A DNA stretch of 64,000 nt from JAPYTK01 sp964401935. GTDB lineage: Bacteria > Myxococcota_A > Polyangia > Polyangiales > Polyangiaceae. Under the pieces are notes generated by a model. That model did not search any database. It was not told the origin of the DNA and saw nothing but the letters and a program-made list of their open reading frames with translations. Of the stretch, positions 34,256 through 44,176 are shown piece after piece. The stretch spans positions 1-64,000 of the forward strand of contig CAYOAL010000012.1 in NCBI GenBank assembly GCA_964401935.1, written 5' to 3'. The first letter of the stretch is position 1. Every line of letters begins with the position of its first letter. The position numbers were made by a program, and so were the translations under genes.

Positions 34256-34956
34256 GCGGCCTCGCTTGCGAGCGAGCGCTTCGGGGAAGACGAGAGCGTG
34301 AACGAGCCGTCCCGCCACTGTCGCCACGTCTGCTCCGGGGTGGCGGGCTGCGCCGCACACCATCGCAGGTAGCCGGTGAGCGTGAGATCCGGGTCGGCGA
34401 GCGTGGCCGCGTCGACCGGCTCGCTCCCCTCGAGCGCGCGCTCCACCGCCTCGAGGAGGCTCTCGTGATAGCGCTCGAACACCACCAGATCGCGCAGCCA
34501 GCCCGCCCGGGGGTGGGTGCCCGCGACCACCGCCGCGGTCTCGGCGCGCAGACGCTCGAGCGCGCCCGGGTGGCAGCGCAGCAGCTGCAAGTCGTACACG
34601 AACTGAACCCCGTCGTGATGGGCCCCGAGGAGGTGCCGGACCACGCGATCGGTCGAGCTGAGCAAGCCCGAGAAGTCCCACGGCGCGACTGCGCGCTCCG
34701 TGAGCAGGAACGGGAAGCGCAGCGGCCGCGCCGCCAACAGGCGTGCGCGCCAGGTGGAGCGCACCGGGTGCTCTCGACACGTGCCGATGGTCTCGGGACG
34801 GAACACCACGCGATGCCACATCCGCGCGATGCCCAGCGACACCTGCCACAAGTTGGGGGCGCGCTCGACCAGCCCCGCTGCCGCGGCTCGTCGCAGGCGC
34901 TCGCGCACCGTCGCCGGATCGATCACCAAGCATCGCGCTATCCAAGGCTCCCTCAT
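34252..34956 (-). CDS. Conserved hypothetical protein, coupled to the downstream gene
   Basis: A 234-residue protein from ATG 34956. The N-terminus (IDPATVRERLRRAAAAGLV) is helical; the middle contains CREHPVRSTWRARLLA and VQFVYDLQLLRCHPGALERL with conserved-looking Trp, His and Cys residues. No known domain is recognised and no membrane segment is seen. It ends in an ATGA overlap with the next gene, so the pair probably act together, possibly in a myxobacterial lineage-specific process. Confidence 0.72.
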   Translation of the reverse strand: MREPWIARCLVIDPATVRERLRRAAAAGLVERAPNLWQVSLGIARMWHRVVFRPETIGTCREHPVRSTWRARLLAARPLRFPFLLTERAVAPWDFSGLLSSTDRVVRHLLGAHHDGVQFVYDLQLLRCHPGALERLRAETAAVVAGTHPRAGWLRDLVVFERYHESLLEAVERALEGSEPVDAATLADPDLTLTGYLRWCAAQPATPEQTWRQWRDGSFTLSSSPKRSLASEAA

Positions 34957-35103
34957 CGTCGCTCTCCTCGCACCACGTTGTTCGTCCTCATGCCCGGCAG
35001 ACCGCTCCTGCCACGTTCTCCAGTGCCCCCGTCGATGCCCGTCGGGCGGCGCCCCTCCGCCGCTCGGCCGTCGCCCCGACCCGCGAGGTCGGGCAGCGCC
35101 GAG

Positions 35104-35889
35104 TCATCGAACGGCAGCCGCGCTCCGCAGGCGCGCGATCGTCTCCCGATCGCGCCGCTCGAGCTCGGCGACGAACGCGTTCACCACCTCGAGGGCGCTG
35201 CCCGCGTCCGGCTCGAGCCCGTTCGCGACCAGCCACGCCACCACCGCATCCCACCCGCTCGCGTTGCCGAGCGGCTCGGCGTAGAGGGCGCGACGGAGCT
35301 CGGGCAGCTCGGCCAGCACGGCGCCGATGGGGTTCATCGACAGCCGCAACACCGCGCTGCCCGTCGCGTCGAGGAGCGCCCTCACCACCGCCACGTCCGC
35401 GGCGGCGAGCTCGTGGTCGTCCGCACCGCGCTCCGCGGCCTCCCGAAACACGGCCACCGCGGCCGCGATCGGCGCCACCTCGACGCGCCGTTGCTCGGCG
35501 AGACGCAGCAGCACCCCCCGCGCGAGCTGGCGGCGCACGAACAAGAGATCGGTCGCGAGCGTGGTGAGCTCCTCGCCGTTCGCGAGCTCGGCGAGACCCG
35601 CGATGAGATCCGGTCCGCCCCGGTGTCGGAAGTCTTGCACGACGTAGCCACTCCCCTGCCGCACCGCGAGCAGCCCCCGCTGCGCGAGCTGCCCGAGCGC
35701 CCCTCGCACCGTGACGCGGTTGACCCCAAACTGCTCGGCGAGGGTGCGCTCTGGCGGCAGGCGGCTCCCCGGCGTGAGCTCGCCGCCGATGATGGCCCGT
35801 CGCACCGCGCGCGCGCACACGTCCACGGCGCTGTCACGGGGCTGCAAGGGTTCGAACGTCGTCAAGGTGACCTTCCCGTCGCGCGCCAA
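35104..35889 (-). CDS. GntR family (FadR/FCD subfamily) transcriptional regulator
   Basis: A 261-residue regulator. The longest start is TTG 35889; TTG 35865 is an alternative. The winged helix at ~20-90 is typical GntR: AIIGGELTPGSRLPPERTLA, then FGVNRVTVRGALGQLAQRGLL and RQGSGYVV. The rest is an all-helical ligand-binding domain of FadR/FCD type. A FadR-like palindrome lies in its promoter, which implies autoregulation, and an acyl-CoA dehydrogenase gene lies 0.7 kb away on the other strand, so control by acyl-CoA and regulation of fatty-acid metabolism are plausible. It is not established that this is the orthologue of E. coli FadR. Confidence 0.88.
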   Translation of the reverse strand: MARDGKVTLTTFEPLQPRDSAVDVCARAVRRAIIGGELTPGSRLPPERTLAEQFGVNRVTVRGALGQLAQRGLLAVRQGSGYVVQDFRHRGGPDLIAGLAELANGEELTTLATDLLFVRRQLARGVLLRLAEQRRVEVAPIAAAVAVFREAAERGADDHELAAADVAVVRALLDATGSAVLRLSMNPIGAVLAELPELRRALYAEPLGNASGWDAVVAWLVANGLEPDAGSALEVVNAFVAELERRDRETIARLRSAAAVR

Positions 35890-35924
35890 CCCATGATGAC
35901 TGGGCGGTCGGTCGGGTGATTATG

Positions 35925-35935
35925 TGGTCCGACCA
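35925..35935. promoter_or_regulatory. FadR-type operator TGGTCCGACCA
   Basis: An 11-bp palindrome matching the TGGTCNGACCA core of FadR operators. It sits 36 bp upstream of the GntR start on one side and ~110 bp upstream of the small lipoprotein gene on the other. The surrounding sequence is relatively AT-rich, as expected for a promoter. Confidence 0.6.
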
Positions 35936-36046
35936 ATTGTTTGTCAAGCCCGGTCGGCCGGCGCGACGCGGAGCCTCACCCGACCGCTGGCTGGCCTCGG
36001 GGCTGTGGCGCTCGCATGTCCCCGGCCGTGTGGTAGGCTCGTCTCG

Positions 36047-36304
36047 ATGTCGAGGATCCAAGTGTTCGGAAGGCTGCTGATGGCGGGGGTGTTCTTGACC
36101 GCGGCGAGCGGATGCACCTCCCTCACCCAGTCCGACGAGGTACGTGTCTCCAAGGATCGCCCCAAGACCAAGGCCGACCTCGCCGCCGAGGCGGAGGCGC
36201 AGGCAGCGGCCATGGCGCGAAGCGCCAACCAGCTCCAGGAGGCGATGGGGAACCAGGGCGAGAGGGAGCCGCTTCAGGCAGCCCCGGCCGCCAAGGGGGG
36301 GTGA
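36047..36304 (+). CDS. Small lipoprotein with charged helical tail
   Basis: An 85-residue protein from ATG 36047 with a signal peptide and lipobox ASGC. The mature part is short, with a Lys/Asp stretch and an Ala/Glu helix (AAEAEAQAAAMARSANQL). No known family. It shares the FadR-like operator region with the divergent regulator gene, so it could be part of that regulon. Confidence 0.7.
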   Translation: MSRIQVFGRLLMAGVFLTAASGCTSLTQSDEVRVSKDRPKTKADLAAEAEAQAAAMARSANQLQEAMGNQGEREPLQAAPAAKGG

Positions 36305-36314
36305 GGCAGCTGAC

Positions 36315-36333
36315 GCGGATCGGTTCGATCCGC
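36315..36333 (+). terminator. Hairpin after the small lipoprotein gene
   Basis: GCGGATCG, GTT, CGATCCGC: a perfect 8-bp stem with a 3-nt loop starting 10 bp past the stop codon. No U-tract, so only a candidate terminator or mRNA-stabilising hairpin. Confidence 0.4.
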
Positions 36334-36545
36334 AAGCGCTGCTGAGCGAGCGCCGAGCCCCCGGGCCGGCCTCGATGGGAGCCCCACCGACCCAAGGCAG
36401 GGCCCTTCGCGCGTGGCGACGCCGCGCGCCGTGACACCGTCTCTTATCGCCCGAGAACCCGGCGCCCCCAGCGCTGCCGCCGGAGAACCCGCCACCGCCA
36501 CCCGCACGAGCGGAGCGCCGCCGCGACCCGCGACTCAGGACCCCC

Positions 36546-37694
36546 ATGTTCGTCCCCCCCCTGCACGAGACGGAGGAGCACGCGCAGCTGCGTGAGCAGG
36601 CACGGCGCTTCGCACTCCAAGAGATCGCGCCCCACGCCCACGCCTGGGAAGAGGCCAACGAGTTCCCCCGGGCGCTGTATCGCAAGACCGCAGCGGCGGG
36701 GTTGCTCGGCCTCGCCTACCCCGAAGACGTGGGCGGGGCCGGCGGCAACCTGTCGCACTCGCTCGCCGCCACCGAAGAGATGATCGTCGCCGGCAAGAGC
36801 GTGGGCACGGTGGTGGGACTCGGCACCCACGGCATCGCGCTCCCGCCGATCGTGGCGTATGGCACCCTCGCCCAGAAGGATCGCTACGTGCGCCCCGTGC
36901 TCGCGGGCGACAAGATCGCGGCCCTCGGGATCACCGAGCCTGGCTGTGGAAGCGACGTCGCCGCCCTCCGCACCAGCGCGCGCCGCGATGGGGATCACTT
37001 CGTGGTGAACGGCAGCAAGACGTTCATCAGCTCTGGCTGCCGCGCCGATTTGGTGACGACCGCGGTGCGCACTGGCGGCGAGGGACACGGCGGGATCTCG
37101 CTGCTGGTGATCGAGCGCGGCACCCCGGGCTTCTCGGTGTCCAAGAAGCTCCAGAAGACTGGCTGGTGGGCCTCGGACACCGCCGAGCTCGCGTTCGAGG
37201 ACTGCCGCGTCCCGGTGGCGAACCTCATCGGCGAGGAGAACGCGGGGTTTATCCCGATCATGCAGAACTTCGTCTCCGAGCGCCTCGGCCTCGCCGCGCA
37301 CTGCGTCGCCATCGCTCGCCTCGCCATCGAGGAGGCCGTGGCCTACGGGCGCGCCCGCCACGCCTTCGGGCGCCCCCTCAGCGGTTTTCAGGTGACGCGC
37401 CACAAGCTCGCGGAGATGGCGACGCGCCTCGCCGCGGCGCGCGCGCTCATGAACGAGGTGCTCACCCGCTACATCGCGGGGGAAGCGCCGGCGGCGCTCG
37501 CCGCCATGGCGAAGAACACGGCCACCGACATGTGCTCGTTCGTCTGCGACGAGGCGGTTCAAATCCACGGCGGCTACGGCTACATGCGCGAGACCGTGGT
37601 GGAGCGGCTCTACCGCGACGCGCGGCTCTATCCGCTCGGCGGCGGGACGCGCGAGATCATGAACGAGATCATCTCCAAGATGGAAGGCTACTGA
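36546..37694 (+). CDS. Acyl-CoA dehydrogenase (long-chain/IVD-like active site)
   Basis: A 382-residue flavoenzyme, full length for the family, preceded by an AGGA element. FAD/substrate motifs: GITEPGCGSDVAALRT, NGSKTFISSG and HGGYGYMRETVVERLYRDAR. At the place of the usual catalytic Glu in short/medium-chain enzymes (YEGT) it has GGGTREI. As in long-chain and isovaleryl-CoA dehydrogenases, the base is then probably a glutamate on the other helix, and E245 in NFVSERLGLA is the candidate. It is co-directional with a lipoprotein gene that overlaps its stop by 1 bp. Likely role: beta-oxidation or branched-chain amino acid catabolism, possibly under the nearby FadR-like regulator. Confidence 0.92.
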   Translation: MFVPPLHETEEHAQLREQARRFALQEIAPHAHAWEEANEFPRALYRKTAAAGLLGLAYPEDVGGAGGNLSHSLAATEEMIVAGKSVGTVVGLGTHGIALPPIVAYGTLAQKDRYVRPVLAGDKIAALGITEPGCGSDVAALRTSARRDGDHFVVNGSKTFISSGCRADLVTTAVRTGGEGHGGISLLVIERGTPGFSVSKKLQKTGWWASDTAELAFEDCRVPVANLIGEENAGFIPIMQNFVSERLGLAAHCVAIARLAIEEAVAYGRARHAFGRPLSGFQVTRHKLAEMATRLAAARALMNEVLTRYIAGEAPAALAAMAKNTATDMCSFVCDEAVQIHGGYGYMRETVVERLYRDARLYPLGGGTREIMNEIISKMEGY

Positions 37695-38323
37695 TGCGAC
37701 CCCCCGAAAACCGCGCCGCGAGCGTCATTTCTGCAATCCTCGTCACGCTGAGCCTCGCCGCCTGCGAGAACAAGCAGCCGGAGCCAGGCGCCACGGCCCC
37801 CCGCGGCCCTACGAGCGTGACGCCCAATCCCCAAGTCGGCAACCCACCGGCGAGCCAGCCCGCGAGCCGGCCCGCCGCGATGCCGGCGGGAGCGGAGGAC
37901 ATCGGTTGGACCAAGCCCGAGGCGTGGACGGAGCTCACCGAGAAGAAGCCGATGCGCATCACCACCTACGAGATCCCCGGCGCCGACGGCGCCGCCGAGA
38001 TGAGCGTGTCGCGCGCCATGGGCAGCACCGAGGACAACGTGAAGCGGTGGCAGGGCCAGTTCAAGGACAACCCCGAGGCCAAGACCGAGGACATCGAGGT
38101 GTCGGGCCTGAAGGTCACCGTGGTGACCATCGAGGGCACGATGATGGTCGGCGGCGCGCCGATGGCCGGCGGGGGCGAGCCCAAGGACGGCTACAAGATG
38201 TTGACGGCGATGGTGCACACCACCCCGTCGGCCTACTTCTTCAAGATGTGGGGGCCGCAGAAGACCGTCGATGCGGCCCGCGGCGATTTCGACGCGATGG
38301 TGGCGAGCATCGCCAAGAAGTAG
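37694..38323 (+). CDS. Lipoprotein of unknown function
   Basis: A 209-residue protein from ATG 37694, overlapping the acyl-CoA dehydrogenase stop by 1 bp (TGATG). The signal peptide ends in lipobox SLAAC. A Pro/Ser/Ala linker (~30-70) leads to a compact domain (~75-205) containing EVSGLKVTVVTIEGTMMVGG and SAYFFKMWGPQKTVDAARGDF. The pattern resembles a small lipid- or ligand-binding domain found repeatedly in Myxococcota but cannot be named. Coupling to a dehydrogenase gene may be incidental. Confidence 0.75.
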   Translation: MRPPENRAASVISAILVTLSLAACENKQPEPGATAPRGPTSVTPNPQVGNPPASQPASRPAAMPAGAEDIGWTKPEAWTELTEKKPMRITTYEIPGADGAAEMSVSRAMGSTEDNVKRWQGQFKDNPEAKTEDIEVSGLKVTVVTIEGTMMVGGAPMAGGGEPKDGYKMLTAMVHTTPSAYFFKMWGPQKTVDAARGDFDAMVASIAKK

Positions 38324-38330
38324 AGGCGAC

Positions 38331-38915
38331 GTGCTCGCCACCGAGGACCCGATCGTTCGGTTCCGCCACGCGCTCGAGCGCGCCGAGGCCGCCGAGCCCG
38401 ACGTGCCGAGCGCGATGACGCTCGCCACCGTCGACGAGGCTGGCTTCCCCTCTGCGCGCGTCGTGCTGCTCCGCGGTGTCGATGCGGGCGGCTTCGTGTT
38501 CTACACGAGCTACCAGAGCCGCAAGGGGCGCGAGCTCGAGGCCAACCCGAGGGCCGCCTTGTGTTTTCACTGGAAGTCGCTCCGGGAGCAGGTGCGGGTG
38601 GGAGGCACGGTCGAGCGGGTGAGCGACGCCGAGTCGGACGCCTACTTCGCCTCTCGCCCCCAGCCGAGCCAGCTCGCCGCGTTGGCCTCCGATCAGAGCG
38701 CCCCGCTCCCCGATCGCGCGACGCTAGAGTCCCGTCACGCTGCGCTCGTCGCGCGGTACGGGGGCGCCTCCGCGCCCCGGCCCGCTGCTTGGGGAGGCTT
38801 CCGCCTCCGCCCGCAGCGCATCGAGTTCTGGCGGCACGGCGAGCACCGCCTCCACCACCGAGAGCTGTTCGAGCGCTGCGCGGAGGGTTGGTCGCACACC
38901 CTTCTGTACCCCTGA
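38331..38915 (+). CDS. pdxH: Pyridoxamine 5'-phosphate oxidase
   Basis: A 194-residue FMN enzyme that makes pyridoxal 5'-phosphate. GTG 38331 is chosen because a GAGG element lies just upstream and the protein then has family length. Motifs: MTLATVDEAGFPSARVVLLR, GFVFYTSYQSRKGRELEANP, ALCFHWKSLREQVRVGG and the C-terminal WGGFRLRPQRIEFWRHGEHR, which contains conserved FMN/substrate residues. The product is the cofactor of the next gene, serC, and of glgP. Confidence 0.95.
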   Translation: MLATEDPIVRFRHALERAEAAEPDVPSAMTLATVDEAGFPSARVVLLRGVDAGGFVFYTSYQSRKGRELEANPRAALCFHWKSLREQVRVGGTVERVSDAESDAYFASRPQPSQLAALASDQSAPLPDRATLESRHAALVARYGGASAPRPAAWGGFRLRPQRIEFWRHGEHRLHHRELFERCAEGWSHTLLYP

Positions 38916-39082
38916 GCGGTCCCGCCCCGCACCCGCGTCGCCTCGCCCCCCGAGCCGACGCCAGCACGATCCCCGTCCGCCCACCACCACGCCGCTGGCT
39001 GCCCGTCCGTCGAGCTGCTAGCTCCAGCCGAGGCGTTGTGCGCTCCCCGAGCGCTCGCCCCGAGCCCCAAGAGAAACAGCCC

Positions 39083-40165
<1,083 letters not shown>

Positions 40166-40169
40166 GCAA

Positions 40170-40185
40170 CCGCCCGCTCGGGCGG
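40170..40185. terminator. Hairpin between serC and the convergent desaturase gene
   Basis: CCGCCCG and CGGGCGG form a stem directly after the serC stop. It could terminate both converging transcripts, though no U-tract follows on either strand. Confidence 0.4.
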
Positions 40186-40243
40186 AGGGCCGCGGCGCGT
40201 TGCTCGCGCGCCGCGTTGGCCGATGCGCGGGCCACGGGTGGGC

Positions 40244-41143
40244 TCAGCCCGCTCGGCGGGCCTCTCGAGCGCGGCCCTTCACCTTCTTGCGCGGGTAGTG
40301 ATCGGTGCTGTCCCCGGGCTTGATCACCGGCAGCGCCTTGTCGCCCGACATCCTCATCGGGTTGAACAGGCTGGCCTTCAGGTGGTGGTTGCCGTGGAAG
40401 TAGATGCCGTGCCAGATGCGGTTGCCCACCCAGTAGTAGCCGTGATCGAGGTTCACCGGGCGGAAGTCGTTCGTCTTCGACCACGGGTTGTGGGTCGACC
40501 AGTTGAAGTGCACCAGGTGGAAGAAACCGATGAGGCTCGCGGGCACGAACAACATCACGAACGCCACCGGACCGAGCATCAGGTACCAGGTCACGGGCAA
40601 CAGCAGGTAGGTCACCGAGAAGCTCAGCACCATGCGCTTCTTCTCGAAGCTCCGGTTCTCGGGCGTGTCGCCGAACATCTCGAACACCATGCGCTGAAGC
40701 TGGGCCTCCACGCCGATGATGGTCTTCCACAGATAGCGGAAGTAGCCCTTGGCGTCGGGGGTGATGGGGTGCGGATCGTCCTCGACGTCGTCCGAGTACT
40801 TGTGGTGCCGCTGGTGGATGATCTCCCACGGAGCGAAGCGCGTGAGCACCACGAAGCCACAGAGCTCGCCCACGATGCGGTTGATGGCGCGAGGGAAGTT
40901 GTTGTGCGTCGCGTTGTGGATCCACACGCTGCAGAGGATCTGCACGTGGGCCACCAGCGGCAGCAACACCAAGACGCGCCAGTCCCAGTCGAGCGCGAAG
41001 CCCTGCCACCCGGTCTGGTGGATGGCGCCGATGATCGCGCTGCACAGCACGATGTAGAAGACGTCGTTCCACACGTAGAAGTACCGGTTGCGCCGGAACT
41101 GCGTGTAAGGAAGCGACGTAAGTGTCGCTACGATGGCAGACAT
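40244..41143 (-). CDS. Fatty acid desaturase-like membrane protein
   Basis: A 299-residue integral membrane protein. ATG 41143 (MSAIVATLTS) is preferred to an upstream start that would add a 40-residue basic extension. Histidine boxes typical of membrane di-iron desaturases: HNATH (76-80), HQRHHK (110-115) and HGNHH near residue 265. Hydrophobic helices alternate (WNDVFYIVLCSAIIGAIHQT and others). The regiochemistry and substrate cannot be read from sequence. It is divergent from a second desaturase gene, with a palindrome between them. Confidence 0.88.
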   Translation of the reverse strand: MSAIVATLTSLPYTQFRRNRYFYVWNDVFYIVLCSAIIGAIHQTGWQGFALDWDWRVLVLLPLVAHVQILCSVWIHNATHNNFPRAINRIVGELCGFVVLTRFAPWEIIHQRHHKYSDDVEDDPHPITPDAKGYFRYLWKTIIGVEAQLQRMVFEMFGDTPENRSFEKKRMVLSFSVTYLLLPVTWYLMLGPVAFVMLFVPASLIGFFHLVHFNWSTHNPWSKTNDFRPVNLDHGYYWVGNRIWHGIYFHGNHHLKASLFNPMRMSGDKALPVIKPGDSTDHYPRKKVKGRAREARRAG

Positions 41144-41160
41144 AACCCTGCGTTCAGATA

Positions 41161-41174
41161 GTCGAATTTTCGAC
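41161..41174. promoter_or_regulatory. Palindrome GTCGAATTTTCGAC between divergent desaturase genes
   Basis: GTCGAA, TT, TTCGAC: a perfect 14-bp palindrome 18 bp upstream of one desaturase gene and ~140 bp upstream of the other. It is one of the few AT-containing stretches in the region, so it is a good operator candidate. Confidence 0.4.
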
Positions 41175-41316
41175 ACCGGACAAGCCGAGCGCGCCGCGAC
41201 GGTCGACAACGGCCCCTCCGTCGGCGCCGCGCCGCCCGCTCGACGGGCTGCCCGAGTCCCCACGCCGCGCCGCTCGCGTGCTGCACAACGTTGAGCAACC
41301 CGGCGCCGAGTGGTAA

Positions 41317-42387
41317 ATGCTGCTCGTGCCGGCCGCAGCGCAGAAGACCGCGCCCGAGGGGGCTGCTCTCGAAGCGGCCAGCCCGAGCGACGCCCCTCCC
41401 GGGCGCGACGTCGGCAGGCGCGCGAGCAGCAGCGAGGCGCAGACCGAGAAGCCGTGGCTGGTCAAGCACCCCGCCGAGTGGCGACAGATCGGCATCGTCG
41501 TCGTGTACCTGTCGCTGCTGTTCTCGATGTACTTCGTGGAGGCTTGCCGGAATGTCCTGTTCTTCGGAGCCGCGTGCTACTTCGGCTTCCTCAACAGCGT
41601 CGTCATCCACAACCACCTGCATCAGGGGGTCTTCCACGACAAGACGCTCAACCTGGTGTGGCGCTGCGTGCTGAGCTTCGGCGCTCTCTACCCCGCCTCG
41701 GCGAACATCCCCGCCCACAACCTGGTCCACCACCACTTCGAGGACGACGGCCAGCCGGACTGGGCCGCGCCCGACATCGTCGACTTCCGCTGGAATCTGC
41801 TCAACCTGGTGCACTTCCCCAACGTGGCGGGGACCCGCACGTTCAAAGGCGTGCAGCGGTGGAAGGCGGTGCTCGACCGCTCCGCGTTCAGCCGTCAGTA
41901 CGTGCGCGAGCAGGTCATCGCGTTCGGGCTCACCGCCTTGCTCCTCGTCATCGATTTTTGGGCGGGGCTATTTTTCGTCGTATTGCCGCAGCTCTACGGT
42001 GCAAGGTGCATCCTTCGCATCAACCTCATCCAGCACGATCGCTGCGACATCACGAGCGAGTGGAACCACTCGCGAAACTTCGTCGGCAGAGCCTTCAACT
42101 GGATCATGTGCAACAACGGCTACCACACGATCCACCACAACAAGGCCGGCCTGCACTGGTCGAAGCTCGCGGAGGCCCACGACCAGGAGGTGAAGCCAAG
42201 GATCGATCCCTCCCTCGACGAGCCGAGCATGGTCGGCTACCTCCTCCGCACCTACCTCTTGCGCTGGCGCCGGCCGGCTCCGAAGGACGTGGCGGCGGCC
42301 GAGCGGGTAGCCCCCGGGCTCGAGCTCGCGCCGCGGGAGACGCGCGCGGCGGAGGCCGCGGAAGCGGCGGGGGTCACGGGCCTGTGA
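41317..42387 (+). CDS. Fatty acid desaturase
   Basis: A 356-residue protein from ATG 41317. A hydrophilic N-terminus (~1-50) precedes the desaturase core with histidine boxes HNHLHQG (98-104), HNLVHHHF (134-141) and HTIHHNK (near 270), and helices such as FGLTALLLVIDFWAGLFFVV. It is not a close copy of the divergent neighbour: box spacing and length differ. Together they may act on different positions of membrane acyl chains. The Ala/Glu-rich last ~40 residues look disordered. Confidence 0.88.
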   Translation: MLLVPAAAQKTAPEGAALEAASPSDAPPGRDVGRRASSSEAQTEKPWLVKHPAEWRQIGIVVVYLSLLFSMYFVEACRNVLFFGAACYFGFLNSVVIHNHLHQGVFHDKTLNLVWRCVLSFGALYPASANIPAHNLVHHHFEDDGQPDWAAPDIVDFRWNLLNLVHFPNVAGTRTFKGVQRWKAVLDRSAFSRQYVREQVIAFGLTALLLVIDFWAGLFFVVLPQLYGARCILRINLIQHDRCDITSEWNHSRNFVGRAFNWIMCNNGYHTIHHNKAGLHWSKLAEAHDQEVKPRIDPSLDEPSMVGYLLRTYLLRWRRPAPKDVAAAERVAPGLELAPRETRAAEAAEAAGVTGL

Positions 42388-42405
42388 CGGCCCTCGGGCG
42401 AGGCG

Positions 42406-43206
42406 ATGCTCACCTTCGAGATCATGGGCGTGCTCGCGCTCGCGGTGTTGTGGGTGAACACCCTGCTCACCGTGGGTGCCGCGCTCACCCCGCTCGGTGA
42501 GCTCTGGGCGCGCCTGCGCCAGCCGTTCCGGCGCGGCGAGATCCTCGAGGCCACCGACTCCGAGGTGCTCGCCACCCACATCGTGGAGCAGGTGGGGCGA
42601 CGGGCCGCCGACGACCAGGCGCGCCAAGCCATCCTCTTCCACGACCGCGCCTATCGCTCGTCGGTGGCGGGCGGGACCGTCGCGCTCGCCGGCGAGCACC
42701 TCCCCATCGAGCCCGGAGTCCCCGTCGAGGTGTGGGTGAGCAGCGCCGACAAGCGCGCGCTCGCCGAGTCGCCCGCCGCCGACTTCGACGAGGCCTACCG
42801 CGCGAGCCGCAAGGCCAAGGGCTACCTCCGTGAGGTGACCAGCAGCCTGCGCGTGGGCGATCCGGTGTGGGTCGCGCCCCCGAGCGCCACCACCCCCCTC
42901 ATCCTCGTCGCTGGGTTCGAGCCGCGGGCGTGGCTGCGGGCGCGCCTCGCCCTCGTGCTCGGCTTCCAGCTCGCGATGCTGGCCCTGAGCGCCGGGGTCA
43001 CCTTCCTGTGCCTGTATCCCCCCGTGTTCGGCACGGTGAGCATCGTCGGCGCCGCGCTCGGGCTGGTGCACTTCCTGCTCGTGCTCCAGCCGCTCGGGGT
43101 CGAGGTGCGCGACGCCGTCCTCCTCCCCCATCTCGCCCCGGTGCGAGGCACCTGGGTCAAGCCTGGCTCCGAGGGCACCGGCGTCACCGCCGAGCACCCG
43201 GCCTGA
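42406..43206 (+). CDS. Membrane protein of unknown function
   Basis: A 266-residue protein from ATG 42406, 18 bp after the desaturase gene. An N-terminal helix (EIMGVLALAVLWVNTLLTVG) is followed by a soluble region (~50-180) with a GDPVWV segment near its end, then two helices (~185-230: LVLGFQLAMLALSAGVTFLC and the next) and a short tail. The layout, soluble domain between one N-terminal and two C-terminal helices, recalls GIDE-type membrane proteins, but the match is too weak to name. Probably in the desaturase operon. Confidence 0.65.
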   Translation: MLTFEIMGVLALAVLWVNTLLTVGAALTPLGELWARLRQPFRRGEILEATDSEVLATHIVEQVGRRAADDQARQAILFHDRAYRSSVAGGTVALAGEHLPIEPGVPVEVWVSSADKRALAESPAADFDEAYRASRKAKGYLREVTSSLRVGDPVWVAPPSATTPLILVAGFEPRAWLRARLALVLGFQLAMLALSAGVTFLCLYPPVFGTVSIVGAALGLVHFLLVLQPLGVEVRDAVLLPHLAPVRGTWVKPGSEGTGVTAEHPA

Positions 43207-43222
43207 GCCCGGTCCCCCCACC

Positions 43223-44176
43223 TCACGGCGGCCCGACGGTGGGCAGATCGGCACAGCAGCGCACGCCGGTGGAGTAGTCGGCGTAGTCGAACGTGTGGCC
43301 GGTGGCCTTCCAGTCGCAGCCGTTCTTCGCGGAGCGCGCGTAGAAGCCGCCGGCGAAGGTGCCCTCGGGATCGTCGAGCCACTCGTCGAGGTTGCCCACC
43401 ATGTCGTAGATGGCGTCGTCGCCCCAGCGGCTGGCGCAGGTCGGGGTGTCGCCGGTCTTGCGCAGGAGCGGCTGGCCCTTGTGCGTCACCTTGTTCAGGC
43501 GAGGGTCGTTGTGTCCCGTCGAGGCGTCGTCGTGCAGCACCGCCGCCGGGTGGGCTTCGCGAAAGACGTTGCAGGTCTTCCACTCGAAGGCGTCCCCGTA
43601 GGGAAACTGTCGGCCCTCCTGGCCGCCGCACGCGGTCCGCCACTCGGTGGCGCTGCAGAGGCGCTTGCCCGCGTTCTCGCAGGCGCGCTTGGCCTCCACC
43701 CCGCTGGTGTGCCCGTTCGGCGTCACGCCCTTGCGCACCACCGCGAGCGGCTCGAAATCTCTCTGCAGCTGCCAGGCCGGGAGCGGGGGGAGCGGCATCG
43801 CCCGGGCCTCGGGGCCGCCCACCTCGAACCGCTGAGACTCCCACACCTTCGCCGAGTACGCGGCGCGGCGACGCGACGGCGCGTAGTACGGCGAGATCCG
43901 CGTCTTGGTCTCCTTGTCGACGAGCATCGCCTCGTAGCGATCGACACAATATTTCGGCCCGCCGGCGGGAGACACGAGGACCATGTCGGGCGGGCACCGG
44001 GGCTCGGGCATCACCACCGGCTCGGCGGACGCGCTCGCCCCCGCCGCGGAGGGTTGTGGGCGCGGCGCCGGCGTCTCGGTGCTCACCGACGCGGTCGGGA
44101 CGGCCTCACCGGCCTCGCCGGTGTCGCACCCAAGACCGCCGACGGCGAGCCCCGCTACCATCCACAGTGCTTTCAT
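43223..44176 (-). CDS. Formylglycine-generating enzyme/SUMF1-like lipoprotein
   Basis: A 317-residue protein. ATG 44176 (MKALWMVAG) gives a normal signal peptide with lipobox GGLGC; ATG 44191 would add five residues. After a Ser/Ala/Pro linker, the FGE-sulfatase fold is seen in the block MVLVSPAGGPKYCVDRYEA, AKRACENAGKRLCSATEWRTAC and GNLDEWLDDPEGTFAGGFY. Many lipoproteins with this domain are not true sulfatase activators, and the position of the two catalytic cysteines is not obvious, so another role, for example C-type-lectin-like binding, is possible. Confidence 0.82.
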   Translation of the reverse strand: MKALWMVAGLAVGGLGCDTGEAGEAVPTASVSTETPAPRPQPSAAGASASAEPVVMPEPRCPPDMVLVSPAGGPKYCVDRYEAMLVDKETKTRISPYYAPSRRRAAYSAKVWESQRFEVGGPEARAMPLPPLPAWQLQRDFEPLAVVRKGVTPNGHTSGVEAKRACENAGKRLCSATEWRTACGGQEGRQFPYGDAFEWKTCNVFREAHPAAVLHDDASTGHNDPRLNKVTHKGQPLLRKTGDTPTCASRWGDDAIYDMVGNLDEWLDDPEGTFAGGFYARSAKNGCDWKATGHTFDYADYSTGVRCCADLPTVGPP

